Counted from the first letter of the stretch, positions 34,483-44,137 are shown. The stretch is DNA of 64,000 nucleotides from Agaribacterium haliotis (GCF_002312815.1 NZ_NKQJ01000006.1:186001-250000); one strand, 5' to 3'. Notes: a model not told the origin generated them from the letters alone. Translations and numbers: made by a program.

Positions 34483-37400
34483 TCAAGCGCTTTTGACGCG
34501 GTAAATCGTTGCATAGAGCACCGGCACTACCACCATGGTTAATACCGTTGCACACATCAAACCAAAAATAATGGTGACAGACATCGCCGAGAAAAACGCG
34601 TCAAACAACAGCGGTATCATACCCAAAGCTGTAGTCAGCGCCGCCATACTTACCGGGCGCAAACGGCTGATAGCAGAAAATACAATGGCTTCATACAGGG
34701 GTTTGCCCTCAGCCGTTTCAATATTGATTTGGTCGATTAACACAATGGCATTTTTAATTAGCATGCCCATCAGGCTCAAGAAACCAAGCAGGGCCATAAA
34801 ACCAAAAGGCTGGCCAGTTCCGAGCAGGCCATAGGTAACCCCGATCAGCGCCAGCGGCACACACATCCAGATAATTAGCGGCTGACGCAAGCTGTTAAAC
34901 AGCGCCACCGTAATCACCATCATCAACAAAATAAATACCGGCAATTTTGCCGCCAGGCCAGATTGCGCTTTGGCACTGTCTTCGTATTCCCCGCCCCACT
35001 CCAGAGTGTATTCCTGCGGCAATTCGATCGCTTCAATCTGCGGCCGCACTCGCGCAAACAAATTACTCGCAGGGCCAGTTTTCGGGTCGGCAAATACCGT
35101 TAAAGTCAGTTTTCTATCTTTGCGATAGAGCAGCTCATCCTCCCAGGTTGTTTCAAACTCAGATACAACCTGGCGCAGAGGAATCATCTTGTGCGCGGCA
35201 TTGGAATAAATTTGTACATTATTTAAGTTGGCAACATTGCTGCGCCGCTGTTCAGGTGCGCGGAAAATAATCGGCAACAGCAAATCGCCGTCGCGATATA
35301 CACCGGTTTGTACGCCGTCAAAATTTTCTTTAATGGCCTCGGCAACATCCATACGGGTAATACCGTTAAGGTTCGCCTGCTCTTCGGCCACCACCGGCTT
35401 AATCACTTTTACCCGCTGGCGCCAATCGCTGCGCACAGATTTTGATACCGGGTCAGCATGCAAAATCGCTTCGGCCTGCTGAGCCAGGTCGCGTAAGACA
35501 TTTGCATCCGGCCCCGAGAAACGCGCCTGAATTTTACCCGTAGAGCCCGGCCCTAACTGGAACTTGGAACCGTAACCAAGCAAGTCGGGAAAGCGATCGG
35601 CCAGATGCGCTTCGATTTGAACAATCAAAGCATCCATATCGGTCTCCGGCTCAACATCGACAATCAACTGAGCATAGGCCGAATTTAATTTTTCCGGAGC
35701 GTAAGTCAGCAAAAAGCGCAGTGCGCCCTGACCAATCATCGACGAAACGTGGGCCACCTCGTCAAGTTCAAGTAGGTATTGTTCAACTTCGGCGGTGGTA
35801 TCGCGGGTGGTATTGATATGAGAGCCTTGCGGCAACCACAGGTCAACCATGATTTGCGGGCGCGTCGACGGCGGGAAGAAACTCTGCTCAACAAATTTAA
35901 AGCTATACAAACTCGAGGCAAAAACAAGAATAACGGAAAAAATCGTCAAGCGGCGACGCTTTATACAAAACTCTAAGAAGCTGCGGTACTTTGCATAAAA
36001 ACCACCGCCGTAAGCGTCGCCACTCGCTGACGGTTTGGGCGCATCGAGAAACCATACGCAAAACAGCGGCATAATGGTTACCGCCGTCACCCAGCTCAGC
36101 AGCAGCGATACAAACACCACCTGAAATAAACTTCGGCAAAATTCACCGGTACTGTCTTGCGAGGTACCAATCGCGGCAAAGGCTAAGATGGCAATCAGGG
36201 TTCCGCCGAGCAGCGGCATCGCATTTTGCGCCACGACTTGCGATGCCGCTTTGCGCCGGTCAACGCCCTGCTGTAATTTCATTAACATGCCATCGACAAT
36301 CACAATCGCGTTGTCGACCAGCATGCCGAGGGCAATAATTAAAGCGCCGAGCGAAATTCGTTCAAGCGCAACACCCCACGGCGCCAGGAAAATAAAACTG
36401 CCGGCAATGGTGACCAACAAAATTGCACCGATAAGCAAGCCCGAGCGCAGGCCCATAAAAAACAGCAGCACCAGCACGACAATTACGACAGCCTGCAGCA
36501 AGGAGCCGGTAAACCCCTTGATAGCGGTGGTTACCGCATCACTTTGCAGCGAGATTATGCCAACTTCGATACCCAGAGGAATGCGATCTTGCAGCTCCAT
36601 GGCCCGCTGTTGCAAAGCCTCGCCCATAACCACAACGTTGCCACCGCTGACAGTACTAATGCCCAAGCCAATGGCCGGCTGACCATCGTAGCGAATCATA
36701 TTTTGCTGTGGCTCTTTATAGCCCCGGCGAACTTCGGCGATATCTTTTAAATAAATTTGCGCTTCGTCTTCCGAGCTTATCAGGATATTTTCAAAATCCT
36801 TGATCGAGCGAATGGTGCCCGTCGGCTGCAGCGCAATATACTCCGAACCAACACGCACACGCCCGGTATCAACCACCAGGTTTTTACTTTTTAAACTGTT
36901 GGTCAGCTGCCCGGGGTTAATACCGAGCTGGGTCATGCGCTCGCGGTCGAGTTCAACGTAAATAACTTCCTGGCGCTCACCAAAGGTTTCAATTTTGGCG
37001 ACATCCTGCACCAAAAGTAATTCTTTGCGCAGCATGTCGATGACTTTTTTAAGCTCGGCGTAGCTGTACTCCTGACCGTAGACCGCAACAAAAACTCCGT
37101 AGACATCGCCGTAATCATCGATCACCGTCGATTCGATAACGCCCGGGGGCAAGTCGCTCTGAGCATCGCCAACTTTGCGGCGCAGCTCATCCCAAACCTG
37201 CGGCAATTTGTTTTTATCGAACTTGTCTTTCATGGTCACGGTGATGGTGCTCAAACCGCGATCGGACTTTGACACCACCTCGTCAACCTGACCCATTTGC
37301 TGAATGGCTTTTTCGAGTTCGTCGGTAACTTCCTGCTCAACCTCCTCGGCCGAAGCGCCTGGATAAGGTGTGACGACTAAGGCATCTTTAATAGTAAATT

Positions 37401-37515
37401 CAGGGTCTTCGAGGCGGCTCATACCGTTAAAGGCATGCAAGCCACCGACGATCATCAACACCGCCAGCACCGAAGTTAAAGTGGAATTGCGTATGCAAAA
37501 ATCGGCAATATTCAC
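34483..37515 (-). CDS. RND efflux transporter permease (AcrB/HAE1-like)
   Basis: 1010 residues with twelve predicted membrane helices and two large periplasmic loops, a proton-driven tripartite pump subunit. It starts at a GTG with GGAG 6 nt upstream. The N-terminal helix is followed by FNGMSRLEDPEFTIKDALVVTPYPGASAEEVE, typical of this branch. Helix 4 has GMLVDNAIVIVDG, which keeps the first proton-relay Asp and has Asn at the second position, a common variant. It lies 10 bp after the adaptor gene. No outer-membrane factor gene is in the operon, so a TolC-type channel must come from elsewhere. Confidence 0.93.
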   Translation of the reverse strand: MNIADFCIRNSTLTSVLAVLMIVGGLHAFNGMSRLEDPEFTIKDALVVTPYPGASAEEVEQEVTDELEKAIQQMGQVDEVVSKSDRGLSTITVTMKDKFDKNKLPQVWDELRRKVGDAQSDLPPGVIESTVIDDYGDVYGVFVAVYGQEYSYAELKKVIDMLRKELLLVQDVAKIETFGERQEVIYVELDRERMTQLGINPGQLTNSLKSKNLVVDTGRVRVGSEYIALQPTGTIRSIKDFENILISSEDEAQIYLKDIAEVRRGYKEPQQNMIRYDGQPAIGLGISTVSGGNVVVMGEALQQRAMELQDRIPLGIEVGIISLQSDAVTTAIKGFTGSLLQAVVIVVLVLLFFMGLRSGLLIGAILLVTIAGSFIFLAPWGVALERISLGALIIALGMLVDNAIVIVDGMLMKLQQGVDRRKAASQVVAQNAMPLLGGTLIAILAFAAIGTSQDSTGEFCRSLFQVVFVSLLLSWVTAVTIMPLFCVWFLDAPKPSASGDAYGGGFYAKYRSFLEFCIKRRRLTIFSVILVFASSLYSFKFVEQSFFPPSTRPQIMVDLWLPQGSHINTTRDTTAEVEQYLLELDEVAHVSSMIGQGALRFLLTYAPEKLNSAYAQLIVDVEPETDMDALIVQIEAHLADRFPDLLGYGSKFQLGPGSTGKIQARFSGPDANVLRDLAQQAEAILHADPVSKSVRSDWRQRVKVIKPVVAEEQANLNGITRMDVAEAIKENFDGVQTGVYRDGDLLLPIIFRAPEQRRSNVANLNNVQIYSNAAHKMIPLRQVVSEFETTWEDELLYRKDRKLTLTVFADPKTGPASNLFARVRPQIEAIELPQEYTLEWGGEYEDSAKAQSGLAAKLPVFILLMMVITVALFNSLRQPLIIWMCVPLALIGVTYGLLGTGQPFGFMALLGFLSLMGMLIKNAIVLIDQINIETAEGKPLYEAIVFSAISRLRPVSMAALTTALGMIPLLFDAFFSAMSVTIIFGLMCATVLTMVVVPVLYATIYRVKSA

Positions 37516-37525
37516 GGCGCTCTCC

Positions 37526-38605
37526 TTATTTGAACTCGCGCACTTTCATGCCTTCACGCAGGTGACTAACGCCGGAGCTCGCCACCTGATCGCCATTTTG
37601 CAGGCCTTTAAGCACTTCAATACTGCTGCCGCTCATCTGCCCCACTTCAACTTCGCGCTTAGTCACCGCCGTTGCCGCCGGCTCGTAGATCCAGACAAAA
37701 GCCTTGCCTTCATCGTCATAACTTACGCTGTTAACTGGCACCATCAACGCAGAGCCGCGCACCTGGGCCGGCACTTCAACAAATGCCTTGGCGGTCATAC
37801 CCGGTAAAATTACTTCGTCGCCTTCAACCTTGAAACCGAGCTTAATTTCGTAAGTGCGCGTGGTTGGGTTGGCAGTGGTGCTGACCTCGCGGGTTACCGC
37901 TGGAAAACTGCGCCCCGGAAAACCGGCAATTTCAACCAGGGGGTTTAATGCATCCTCGTCGGACGAACCCATGGTTTTTGAGCGCGCGCGGCTGACTCTG
38001 GCCCAATCCGATTCGGGAATATTGATTACAACTTCGAGATCGTCGAGGTTGTGCAGCACCAGCACCCCCTCTTTTGCCTGCACATTGTTATAAATATCAA
38101 CAAGTTTTCTGGCGATTTTTCCGTCAAAGGGGGCTCTCAGGGTGGCGTCGTCGAGCGCTTTTTCGGCTCTGTCCATATTGGCTTTCGCCTGGCTGCGCGT
38201 AGCTTTTAAAGTGTCGTAATCGGCCTGCGAAACAAAACCGCCTTTAATCAGTTCTTCAGCGCGCTTGAAATTGCTTTCGGCCCGCTCAAATTCACTTTTT
38301 GCCGCGTCAAAATTGCTCTGGTAATCGCGCATATCCAATTGCGCCATCAATTCACCGCGTTTTACATCCTGGCCTTCAACCACCGGGAATTTAACAATTT
38401 TCCCCGAGACCTCAAATGCCTGCACCGACTCGAGGGTCGCCGAAACCTGGCCCGGATATTCAAGGCGAATGGTATCGCCGCCTACCACGGTATATATTTT
38501 GATCGGCTTGATGACTGGCTCTTGCGGAGCCTCTTCTTTTTTGCCACAGGCGCCGAGCGCTAGTAAAAAAGACGCGGTAAACGCGAGGGAACGGAAACGC
38601 AACAT
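37526..38605 (-). CDS. RND efflux periplasmic adaptor (membrane fusion protein), lipoprotein
   Basis: 359 residues with lipobox LALGACGKK. Barrel-sandwich/lipoyl halves flank a coiled-coil hairpin rich in Ala/Glu/Lys (QSNFDAAKSEFERAESNFKRAEELIKGGFVS, then RSQAKANMDRAEKALDD), followed by a beta-barrel domain. This is the MexA/AcrA family that links inner-membrane pump to outer-membrane channel. First gene of a six-gene operon continuing through 31997. No regulator gene adjoins it. Confidence 0.93.
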   Translation of the reverse strand: MLRFRSLAFTASFLLALGACGKKEEAPQEPVIKPIKIYTVVGGDTIRLEYPGQVSATLESVQAFEVSGKIVKFPVVEGQDVKRGELMAQLDMRDYQSNFDAAKSEFERAESNFKRAEELIKGGFVSQADYDTLKATRSQAKANMDRAEKALDDATLRAPFDGKIARKLVDIYNNVQAKEGVLVLHNLDDLEVVINIPESDWARVSRARSKTMGSSDEDALNPLVEIAGFPGRSFPAVTREVSTTANPTTRTYEIKLGFKVEGDEVILPGMTAKAFVEVPAQVRGSALMVPVNSVSYDDEGKAFVWIYEPAATAVTKREVEVGQMSGSSIEVLKGLQNGDQVASSGVSHLREGMKVREFK

Positions 38606-38989
38606 TGGAACATTCCTTTAGCTTTGAACTGATGGCTCGGGCCTGGCCCTCGACGCGGGTCCAGATTCCATGACTCGAAAGTAAGGTGCATGCTAAGCGA
38701 TAGCCGCGGCACTGTCACCATTTGCCCCCGGGCTAATTTAACAACAGAAAAAGTCAAGCCAGTGAACACCGGGGCATAGAACAGCCGGCGTTGAATATCT
38801 GGCATTGAGTATCTGGCATTGAACAAAGATAGAGCACAGAGCTAAAAAACAGTAAGTGGCGCCCAGAGGCACATCCGGCTTTATCCCGGCCAACTAAAGC
38901 TCCTATTATGACCGGCACTACTGTTTTATAAACTGAAGTAGTCGCTATGGCGTATCTGCGCAAAGTAAAAAATACATGGAGTATCAATA
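38606..38989. other. Intergenic region with 14-bp tandem repeat
   Basis: 384 bp between the divergent adaptor and sulfatase genes. TTGAATATCTGGCA (38791-38804) is repeated as TTGAGTATCTGGCA (38805-38818), with a partial third unit. No gene is seen. A GGAG at 38978-38981 is the sulfatase ribosome-binding site. Confidence 0.6.
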
Positions 38990-41410
38990 ATGGCCACCCC
39001 CTCTTTTTTTTCAAACAATAGGCTGCTGTTTGCCAGCCTCGTGCTCAGCTTCGGCTTGAGCGCCTGTGGCGGCAACAAGTCAGCCGAACCGGAACAAACA
39101 GCACTCGGTACACCAGCGACTGAAACAAAAGCGCAAACAAACGACAACAAAACAAGTGGCGATAAAGTCTTTGAAAAAGACGGTATAAAAATGAAAACCG
39201 TCGAAGGCTTTAAAGGCGTTATTGCCGAACGCTACCAAGATTCAAAAGAGTGGTGGGCGCCCGAACCCGAAGCCCCGAAAGACGCCCCCAACGTTATTAT
39301 CTTTTTACTCGACGATACCGGCTTTGCCCATATTGAAAGTTTTGGTGGCCTGATTAAAACCCCGAGCATCGACGCACTGGCGGCCGACGGCCTGCGCTAC
39401 AACAACTTCCATACCACGGCACTTTGCTCGCCGTCGCGCGGCTCACTGATGGCCGGGCGCAACCCGCACAGTATTGGCCTTGGCTCCCACGCGTTAACCG
39501 CGATGGGCTTTCCCGGCTACAACGCCATCATGCCGGAAACAGCCAAATCCGTGGCCAACTACTTAGGCGAGAACGGCTACGTCAACTACGCGCTCGGCAA
39601 GTGGGATCACACCCCGCTGTACGAAGTCAGCCAGGTTGGCCCCTTTGACAGGTGGCCAAGCGGCGAAGGTTTCCACCACGCCTACACATTTATGGCGGCC
39701 GATGTGCACCAGTTTGTGCCGGTCATGTGGAACGACCACACGCCCGAACACTACCGCAAAAGTGAACACCTGGATAAAGACCTGGCCGATCGCGCCATTC
39801 ACTACATCACCGGCCACAAGAGTATTAAACCCAATTTGCCATTTATGATGCTGTGGGCCTCTGGCTCCATGCACAGCCCCCACCACGCCCCGGATGACTA
39901 CCTCGACAAATACAAAGGCCAGTTCGACATGGGTTGGGACAAAGCCCGCGAGCTTATTCACCAGCGCCAACTTGAGCTCGGCATTATTCCCGCAGGCACC
40001 TTGCTCAGCCCGCGCATCGATCAACTGCCCGCGTGGGACAGCCTCAACGCCGACGAGAAAAAACTCTACGCCCGTCAGATGGAAGTATTTGCCGCCCAGC
40101 TTGAATTTGTCGATCACCAAATCGGCCGTGTTGTTAAAGAGTTAAAACGCATTGGCGAGTACGACAACACTCTAATTTTTGTCACCTCAGATAACGGCGC
40201 CAGCGGTGAGGGTGGCCTCGCCGGCACCTTTAATGAAACCTATGTGCTCAACGGCCTGCAAACCCCTTTTGAAGCCAATATGCGCCACTTAGAAGACTGG
40301 GGCCGTACCAATACCTACCCGCACTATCACGCAGCTTGGGCCATGGCCGGCAACACGCCGTTTAAATATTTTAAACAAAGTGAACACCGCGGCGGCCAGC
40401 ACGACGCGCTGGTAGTCAGCTGGCCCAAAGGCATTCAGGCACGCGGTGAAATTCGCAAGCAGTACCACCATATCAGCGATATCGCGCCAACCATTATGGA
40501 GGCGGTCGGTATTGAAGTGCCCGAAAGCTATCACGGCGTTGAACAGCAGCCGATGGACGGCACATCGATGATGTACAGCTTTAACAACGCCAGCGCGCCC
40601 AATGCCAAAAAGCGCCAGTACTACGAAATGTTTGGCAACCGCGCAATCTGGGTAGACGGATGGAAGGCGGTCACCCTGCACGCCAATCGCATGCCCTGGG
40701 AATTAAATGTCACCCTCGATTTTGACAAAGACGTGTGGGAGCTCTATCACGTTGCCGAAGACTTCAGCGAGAGTAAAAACCTCGCCGATCAAATGCCGGA
40801 AAAACTCGAAGAGCTCAAAGCCATCTTTGAAGAAGAGGCCTGGAAATACAATGTCTTCCCACTGTACGACGACATGATTCAGCGCCTGGCCAAACAACAG
40901 GACAGACTGTTTGGCGATCAAAAAGAATTTACTTATTTCTGGCCCGGCGCCGTGCGCATTGCCGAAAAGGCCTCGGCACCGGTCAAAGACCGCAGCCACA
41001 ATATCAAAACGAAGCTTAACTACAGCGGCAGCGAAGAAGGTGTGATTGTCGCGGTTGGCGGCATGACTGGCGGCTTTACCATGTTTGTTCAGGACGGCCG
41101 CCTGAAATACGACTACAACTACCTCGACGGCGTTTATTACCAGATGAGTTCCCCCAAACTCAAAGCCGGAAACAACGAGTTTGAATTTAAATTCACCCGC
41201 TCCGGGCCGTTTGCCGGCACCGGTGAGCTCTATGTTAACGGTGAAAAAGTTGATGAAGTAAGCATGCCGAAAATGCACATATCAACTTACTCGCTGGCAG
41301 AGACCTTCGACATCGGCCGCGATACCGGCACCCAGGTCAGCAAGCTCTACAGCGACCCGTTCCCGTACAGCGGTGAACTCGATCGGGTAATCATCACCCT
41401 AACCGACTAA
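38990..41410 (+). CDS. Arylsulfatase, predicted lipoprotein (S1 family)
   Basis: 806 residues. The signal peptide ends in a lipobox (FGLSACGGN). The sulfatase signature TTALCSPSRGSLMAGR has the Cys (about residue 146) that is converted to formylglycine, and VIIFLLDDTGFAHIESFGG provides the metal aspartates. The later SDNGASGEGGLAGTFNE and the long C-terminal extension (from about 620) with a beta-rich lectin-like domain are typical of large AtsA-type sulfatases. It hydrolyses sulfate esters, possibly of algal polysaccharides. No maturase or glycan-degradation genes adjoin it. GGAG lies 8 nt before the ATG. Confidence 0.93.
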   Translation: MATPSFFSNNRLLFASLVLSFGLSACGGNKSAEPEQTALGTPATETKAQTNDNKTSGDKVFEKDGIKMKTVEGFKGVIAERYQDSKEWWAPEPEAPKDAPNVIIFLLDDTGFAHIESFGGLIKTPSIDALAADGLRYNNFHTTALCSPSRGSLMAGRNPHSIGLGSHALTAMGFPGYNAIMPETAKSVANYLGENGYVNYALGKWDHTPLYEVSQVGPFDRWPSGEGFHHAYTFMAADVHQFVPVMWNDHTPEHYRKSEHLDKDLADRAIHYITGHKSIKPNLPFMMLWASGSMHSPHHAPDDYLDKYKGQFDMGWDKARELIHQRQLELGIIPAGTLLSPRIDQLPAWDSLNADEKKLYARQMEVFAAQLEFVDHQIGRVVKELKRIGEYDNTLIFVTSDNGASGEGGLAGTFNETYVLNGLQTPFEANMRHLEDWGRTNTYPHYHAAWAMAGNTPFKYFKQSEHRGGQHDALVVSWPKGIQARGEIRKQYHHISDIAPTIMEAVGIEVPESYHGVEQQPMDGTSMMYSFNNASAPNAKKRQYYEMFGNRAIWVDGWKAVTLHANRMPWELNVTLDFDKDVWELYHVAEDFSESKNLADQMPEKLEELKAIFEEEAWKYNVFPLYDDMIQRLAKQQDRLFGDQKEFTYFWPGAVRIAEKASAPVKDRSHNIKTKLNYSGSEEGVIVAVGGMTGGFTMFVQDGRLKYDYNYLDGVYYQMSSPKLKAGNNEFEFKFTRSGPFAGTGELYVNGEKVDEVSMPKMHISTYSLAETFDIGRDTGTQVSKLYSDPFPYSGELDRVIITLTD

Positions 41411-41763
41411 CACCCGGCTCGATAACAGGCCCGCTAATAGCTTGGCGGGCCTTAACCAAAGCTGCTCCTTCCCTAATTCGGCCTGCCCTAATCCAACCCG
41501 CCCTGCTTCGCTCCACCCTGTTTCACTCTGGCCTTTTATAAATTTTCACAAAGCTGCCTAAGCTGCGCCCTTCAACAGCTGCGCCCTTCAACAAGCTTTG
41601 GCAACTTATGCTGGCGTCACTTGTCTTATTTTTTAGTTTAAACAACAAAATAATCCCGCCGGGGCGCATACTTCAGATTATTTCAGTGTTAGCCTCGCAC
41701 GAGAGATACTCGCGCCAGCCAAACAACACTTAGGCTGACAGCGCAAAAAACAAGGAGCACCCT
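41411..41763. other. Intergenic region with terminator-like stem and 16-bp tandem repeat
   Basis: 353 bp. A stem AGGCCCGC / GCGGGCCT (41427-41434 and 41445-41452) follows the sulfatase gene but lacks a T-run. AGCTGCGCCCTTCAAC occurs twice in perfect tandem (41561-41576, 41577-41592). The stretch 41465-41535 has pyrimidine-rich imperfect repeats of CCCTAATYC/CCCTGYTTC type. No gene seen. Confidence 0.6.
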
Positions 41764-42450
41764 ATGAAACGCTTTTATCTTTTCCCCATTGCCGTGCTGA
41801 GCCTGACACTGATCGCCTGCGCCAGCCCCAAACCCGAGCTAGGCAAAACTATAAAAGACGGCCCCTACGCCGGTATGACCGAGGTAAACAGCACGCCGTT
41901 CTCAGTCTTTTATCTGCGCGACGGCGAAGATCTGAGCCGCTTTAAAGCGGTCAAGTTTGACCCTTTGCAACTCGACAACTTAGAGCTCGACACGCGCCGC
42001 CTTGAGCCGCGCGATCGCAATAAGTGGGAAATTACCGACGAAGACAAACAAAAAATGCAGCAGCGTTTTGCCACCCGGGTCGACATGGCCTTCCCCGCCA
42101 ATGGCAACATCAAGCTCGTTAATGAAGACGGCCCCAATGTGCTCGCCGCGCGTTTTGCCTTTAATAAATACATGCCCAACGCAACCCAGGACAGAGGCAA
42201 CAACCGCGCAATTCGCGGCAGCGTTTGGACATCGGGCATCGGTTATCTAGCCATTGAGGCCGCTCTGTACGACAGCGAAAACGGTGAGCTTGTCGCCTAC
42301 CTGGCCGACGCCCGCGAAGTCGGCGATCAACACCAGATGCGCCGCAACGACAGCGTCAATAACAGCCGCTACATCAACCTCGAAATTGACTCGTGGTTAA
42401 ATAAACTTAAAAACACCATGGGCTCCTTAAAAAGCCAACAACAGCAATAA
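41764..42450 (+). CDS. DUF3313 family lipoprotein
   Basis: 228 residues. Lipobox in LSLTLIACASP. The body fits DUF3313: LSRFKAVKFDPLQLDNLELD, WEITDEDKQKMQQRFATRV, VLAARFAFNKYMPNATQDR and LAIEAALYDSENGELVAYLADAR. It has the same fold class as the lipoprotein at 26725 but only distant similarity. The start follows AAGGAGCACC. A GC-rich stem (42461-42481) lies just after the stop codon. Function unknown; envelope location likely. Confidence 0.8.
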   Translation: MKRFYLFPIAVLSLTLIACASPKPELGKTIKDGPYAGMTEVNSTPFSVFYLRDGEDLSRFKAVKFDPLQLDNLELDTRRLEPRDRNKWEITDEDKQKMQQRFATRVDMAFPANGNIKLVNEDGPNVLAARFAFNKYMPNATQDRGNNRAIRGSVWTSGIGYLAIEAALYDSENGELVAYLADAREVGDQHQMRRNDSVNNSRYINLEIDSWLNKLKNTMGSLKSQQQQ

Positions 42451-42460
42451 AAAGCAAAAC

Positions 42461-42481
42461 CAGGCGCTTTAGCAGCGCCTG
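42461..42481 (+). terminator. Hairpin after the DUF3313 gene
   Basis: Stem CAGGCGCT / AGCGCCTG with a five-base loop; only TTG follows, so it is at best a weak intrinsic terminator. Confidence 0.4.
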
Positions 42482-42548
42482 TTGACACCCGGCAAGCGAA
42501 AGCCCAAGCTTGTTTTTTTATTTGCTTTGCTTAGACAAGCACTCGCCT

Positions 42549-43445
42549 ATGCACTACTCAAATGCTGCACGCTTTGCCCTGGCTTTTGCGATTAGCATGC
42601 TGGCCGCGGCGCTGGCTTATTTTGGCTGGAGCCTCGATCGGGTCGCCAGGCAAATGCCAGCGATATTACAGGGCGTCGACAACAGCAGCGGCACCATCGA
42701 TGCTGTGGTCGAACAAGTCAAACACATCAACCAACAAGTGCCCGATATCTTAAAGCGCGTCGACGATATCAACGAGCAGGTCCCCGGTATTCTTGCGCAA
42801 GTCGACAAAGTCCAACAACAAATTCCCGACATACTGCAGCAAGTGCAAGCAGTAGAAAAAAACATCGCGCCAATGCTCGCCGAAAGCGCCGCCCTGCGCG
42901 CAGAATTACCGGCAATACTGGCCGAAGTTGAAGCGGTGCGAAACACCGTGCCGTCGGTGCTCGATGAAGCCAGCGCTTATCGCGAACTGGTGCCGAGTGT
43001 ACTCGATGAGAGCGAAAGAATTCGCGCCATGGTACCGCCAACCTTGAGCCGCGTTGAAGGCATAGTCGCCAGCGCCGATCAAGTCGGCAAAAACGCCAGT
43101 GAAGCGGCGGTACAGGGTTTTTTTACCGGTATTATCAAAACCCCGTTTAAAATCGCCAAAGACATCAGCACATCTATGCTGCCCGATGCCGACCTGAGCA
43201 AAAGCGATAAAGACGCAATTGCCAGCGCCTTGCGCGAATTAATTGAACACCCGGAAGAAGGCGCAAAAACCAGTTGGTACAACCCCAAAAGTGGCAAGCG
43301 CGGCGAAATAGTACTGCTGAATATCTTTACAAAAAATGGCCTGGAATGCCGCAGTATAGAACTGCTGCCACGCGAAATAATGAAAGGCAAGGGCCCCGTC
43401 ACCCTCTGCAAAGATAAAAACAATACCTGGCAAGTGCAAAACTAG
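42549..43445 (+). CDS. Membrane-anchored protein with eight 14-residue repeats and a surface-antigen-like C-terminus
   Basis: 298 residues from the ATG at 42549; a TTG 39 bp earlier is in frame and neither has a strong ribosome-binding site. An N-terminal helix (ALAFAISMLAAALAYFGW) anchors it. Residues 64-175 consist of eight tandem 14-residue units, each opening with (V/I/L)-P-x-(I/V)-L (for example VPDILKRVDDINEQ and VPGILAQVDKVQQQ) and predicted helical, probably a long rod or coiled coil. The C-terminal 60 residues have a Cys pair (LECRSIEL, VTLCKDKNNTW) like the surface-antigen repeats of the protein at 33214. Function unknown; an envelope-spanning spacer is one possibility. Confidence 0.72.
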   Translation: MHYSNAARFALAFAISMLAAALAYFGWSLDRVARQMPAILQGVDNSSGTIDAVVEQVKHINQQVPDILKRVDDINEQVPGILAQVDKVQQQIPDILQQVQAVEKNIAPMLAESAALRAELPAILAEVEAVRNTVPSVLDEASAYRELVPSVLDESERIRAMVPPTLSRVEGIVASADQVGKNASEAAVQGFFTGIIKTPFKIAKDISTSMLPDADLSKSDKDAIASALRELIEHPEEGAKTSWYNPKSGKRGEIVLLNIFTKNGLECRSIELLPREIMKGKGPVTLCKDKNNTWQVQN

Positions 43446-43448
43446 CCG

Positions 43449-43979
43449 TTAGATATCGTCGATACACAACACCAGGTCTGTTGCTCCGTAGTCGAGCTCA
43501 AACAGCGAAAATAATACCGACAACTGGCCGCGGTGATGGCTTTGGTGGTTAAACAGGTGCAACACCAAATCGCCAAAGTTTTTTCTTACTTTGTGCCCGG
43601 CGACATTAATATACGCTAAGGGCACACGGCAGTGCGCGTCGCTCAGTTCAGCGGCAAAAGCAACAATAATGGCGTCGAGCTGTTTGCGCCGCCGGCTCAG
43701 TTCGGCAAAATCAATATAGAGTATCTGGTTTAAGGCTTGAGGCTGAGGCCAGCTCTCTAGTAGCTCTAGTGCATCAAAACGGGCCTCGTGTTTGGCAAAG
43801 CGCTTCAACCAAAGCAAATCACCAACCAGTAAATGGTTCAAGGTTGCGTGCACCGACGAGAAAAAAGCGCCTTTATCCTGGCGCCGCTGCGCATCGCTGA
43901 GCTTGTCTGCCAGCGCATAAAAACTGGCGTTCATATCCTGGTTGTACTGCGCAAGCAGGCGCAATCGATTTGCGTACAT
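43449..43979 (-). CDS. DinB family protein
   Basis: 176 residues, the usual DinB-fold size. A four-helix bundle with metal-binding histidines: HATLNHLLVGDLLWLKRF in the first half and LFNHQSHHRGQLSVLF near the C-terminus, the family's HxxxHRGQ-type motif. Family members are metal-dependent enzymes, often thiol-dependent transferases or isomerases, and need not be damage-inducible. Convergent with the 42549 gene, with 3 bp between stop codons. Confidence 0.88.
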   Translation of the reverse strand: MYANRLRLLAQYNQDMNASFYALADKLSDAQRRQDKGAFFSSVHATLNHLLVGDLLWLKRFAKHEARFDALELLESWPQPQALNQILYIDFAELSRRRKQLDAIIVAFAAELSDAHCRVPLAYINVAGHKVRKNFGDLVLHLFNHQSHHRGQLSVLFSLFELDYGATDLVLCIDDI

Positions 43980-44137
43980 AACTTCCCTTGATGTGAGATC
44001 GAGCCTCTTAGGCGATATTCATCCAGCTTAAATCGCGGGCTCGGAATCATCCTTGAATTTAAACACAGGCTTAAGCTTACTTGGCTAGCGGCCAGAAGGC
44101 TATATAATCAGCGCCCCGCCACCAACGAATCTTTAGC

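Noticed and set aside
39563-40120. 185-codon open frame antisense to the arylsulfatase
   Set aside because: Complement of a well-supported coding sequence with no independent signals.
43449-43979. SOS regulation of the DinB-family gene
   Set aside because: No LexA box was found upstream; the family name does not imply damage control.
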